Source of the DNA: Lawsonibacter sp.
Lineage (GTDB): Bacteria; Bacillota; Clostridia; Oscillospirales; Oscillospiraceae
Assembly: GCA_022793355.1 (NCBI GenBank)
Contig: JAAWCR010000126.1
Span: 1-6,447, forward strand
Length of the DNA: 6,447 bases
Reading direction: 5' to 3'
Positions 5,625 to 6,447 of this stretch are shown here, in pieces. The notes below the pieces were generated by a model. That model made no database searches, was not told where the DNA came from, and was given only the letters and a program-made list of their open reading frames with translations. The position numbers and the translations under genes are program-made. Within the stretch, counting starts at the first letter, position 1. Each line of letters opens with the position of its first letter.

Positions 5625-6158
5625 TCAAGGAATCGCATTAAACGCATCGACGGCGGAGTTGACCGCTTTAATCAGCGCCTTACTGGAGATGGTCGCGCCG
5701 GACCAGCCATCCACGTCCTGTCCCAGCACCAGGTTTTTGGTGCCGTCCAAGCCGGCATACCGCTCCCAATAGGCCTTGTTGTCGGTGACATTGCTGCCAA
5801 AGCCGGGGGTCTCACTGGCCTCGGTAATCTTAATCTGCTTGATGACGCCCTCGGGGGTAAAGGCGGACATGACGGTGATGGTGCCGCCGTAGCCCTTGGC
5901 GTTGCTGGTGATGACGTAGCCTACACCGTTGGTGGCGGCGTAAACGTCGTCCACGTTGTCCACCTTAACGCCCTCCACCGGGACAAAGTCGTCCGCTTCA
6001 GGGAGCAGCTCGGTCCGGGCCTGGCGCTGGGCCTCGGCGGTGGCCGCCTGAATGACGGGCTTGGTCACGCTGTCGGTGGCGGCCAGAGCGCCAGTAATCA
6101 CAACGCAGATGACACACAGAACTACGACGGGCTTGAAAATCTTATCCCAATTACTCAT
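5625..6158 (-). CDS. rnfG: Rnf complex FMN-binding subunit RnfG
   Basis: RnfG carries a covalently bound FMN on the outer face of the membrane and passes electrons between RnfD and the RnfA/E centre. The 177 residues have one N-terminal hydrophobic anchor (about 8-27) followed by an FMN_bind domain. The flavinylation motif SGATISS at 153-159 contains Thr156, the residue to which ApbE attaches FMN. The conserved ETPGFGSN at 116-123 is also present. The start is ATG at 6156-6158, overlapping the rnfD stop as ATGA, with GGAGG about 7 nt before it. No apbE flavin transferase is in the window, so flavinylation must rely on a gene elsewhere. Confidence 0.95.
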   Translation of the reverse strand: MSNWDKIFKPVVVLCVICVVITGALAATDSVTKPVIQAATAEAQRQARTELLPEADDFVPVEGVKVDNVDDVYAATNGVGYVITSNAKGYGGTITVMSAFTPEGVIKQIKITEASETPGFGSNVTDNKAYWERYAGLDGTKNLVLGQDVDGWSGATISSKALIKAVNSAVDAFNAIP

Positions 6159-6447
6159 TTCGCGCCCTCCTTTTTCTTGATGCCCAGCTTATCCTGCCGG
6201 GTGTTGACCTCAATGTAGGGGGTGAGCAGGTTCATCAGCAGAATGGCGAAGGACACGCCCTCGTTCATGTTGCCCAAGAACCGGATGGCGCAGGTAATCA
6301 CACCCAAGCAGATGCCAAAGACCAGCTTGCCCTTCTCGGTGGTGGGAGAGGTGACATAGTCGGTAGCCATGAAGAACGCGCCCAGCATCACGCCGCCGGA
6401 GAGCAGCTGCACCACGGGGTCGTAGCCGCCGACGAGGGACAATACAG
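6155..6447 (-). CDS. rnfD: Rnf complex membrane subunit RnfD, C-terminal 97 residues (truncated by window edge)
   Basis: The visible part is the C-terminal end of the NqrB/RnfD family: GGVMLGAFFMATDYVTSPTT, then GKLVFGICLGVITCAIRF, then NEGVSFAILLMN, and a charged tail ending KKKEGAK. The N-terminal portion, which should contain the membrane helices and the second flavinylation site, lies beyond the right edge. The frame stays open to base 6447, so internal ATGs near 6440 are not starts. RnfD is a polytopic membrane subunit with covalent FMN. Its overlap with rnfG (ATGA) places it in the same operon, with rnfC expected further upstream. Confidence 0.95.
   Translation of the reverse strand, partial: VLSLVGGYDPVVQLLSGGVMLGAFFMATDYVTSPTTEKGKLVFGICLGVITCAIRFLGNMNEGVSFAILLMNLLTPYIEVNTRQDKLGIKKKEGAK

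Noticed and set aside
1..6447. CRISPR arrays, insertion sequences, tRNA genes, phage or toxin-antitoxin genes
   Set aside because: No regularly spaced repeats, transposase frames, tRNA cloverleaf or matching small genes were seen; the region reads as ordinary chromosomal core.

Overview
The window looks like a chromosomal segment of a GC-rich, Gram-positive Clostridia-type anaerobe. The Oscillospiraceae (Flavonifractor, Oscillibacter and relatives) are my best guess; this rests on gene content and composition, not a database match. The evidence is a six-subunit-type Rnf ferredoxin:NAD+ oxidoreductase operon with a multi-cluster RnfB, a divergent SEDS cell-wall polymerase, strong purine-rich Shine-Dalgarno sites, several TTG/GTG starts, and compact intrinsic terminators between genes.

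Left edge (1-316). A short plus-strand reading frame enters the window and stops at 51. It is followed by a strong hairpin terminator (63-108) with T-runs on both strands. To the right lies a gene-free stretch whose minus strand carries a perfect consensus sigma-A promoter (TTGACA, 17 bp, TATAAT at 249-277). It reads leftward across about 180 nt of foldable, non-coding sequence into the same terminator. This is the most notable part of the window: an apparent free-standing small structured RNA, or a riboswitch-like leader, of unrecognised family. The promoter's -35 box sits inside the base of a perfect 17-bp hairpin that lies just after upp.

Middle (319-2109, minus strand). A tight operon tsaE-tsaB-upp is transcribed leftward. 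TsaE and TsaB belong to the t6A37 tRNA-modification machinery, and upp is the uracil-salvage phosphoribosyltransferase. The genes overlap by 4 and 8 nt, which suggests translational coupling. The operon has an extended -10 promoter in the 131-bp gap shared with rodA.

Centre (2241-3446, plus strand). A single SEDS-family gene (RodA/FtsW type, peptidoglycan glycosyltransferase) is transcribed divergently from tsaE. It ends in a perfect 12-bp hairpin that also serves as terminator for the convergent rnf operon.

Right (3487-6447, minus strand). The tail of the Rnf operon in order rnfD(partial)-G-E-A-B; rnfC and the start of rnfD should lie beyond the right edge. The complex couples electron transfer from reduced ferredoxin to NAD+ with Na+ or H+ export. 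All four complete subunits keep the visible cofactor residues: the FMN-linking Thr motif in RnfG, paired cysteines in RnfA and RnfE, and multiple [4Fe-4S] motifs in RnfB.

The protein-coding genes are conventional. The candidate for something undescribed is the intergenic RNA locus at 58-277.
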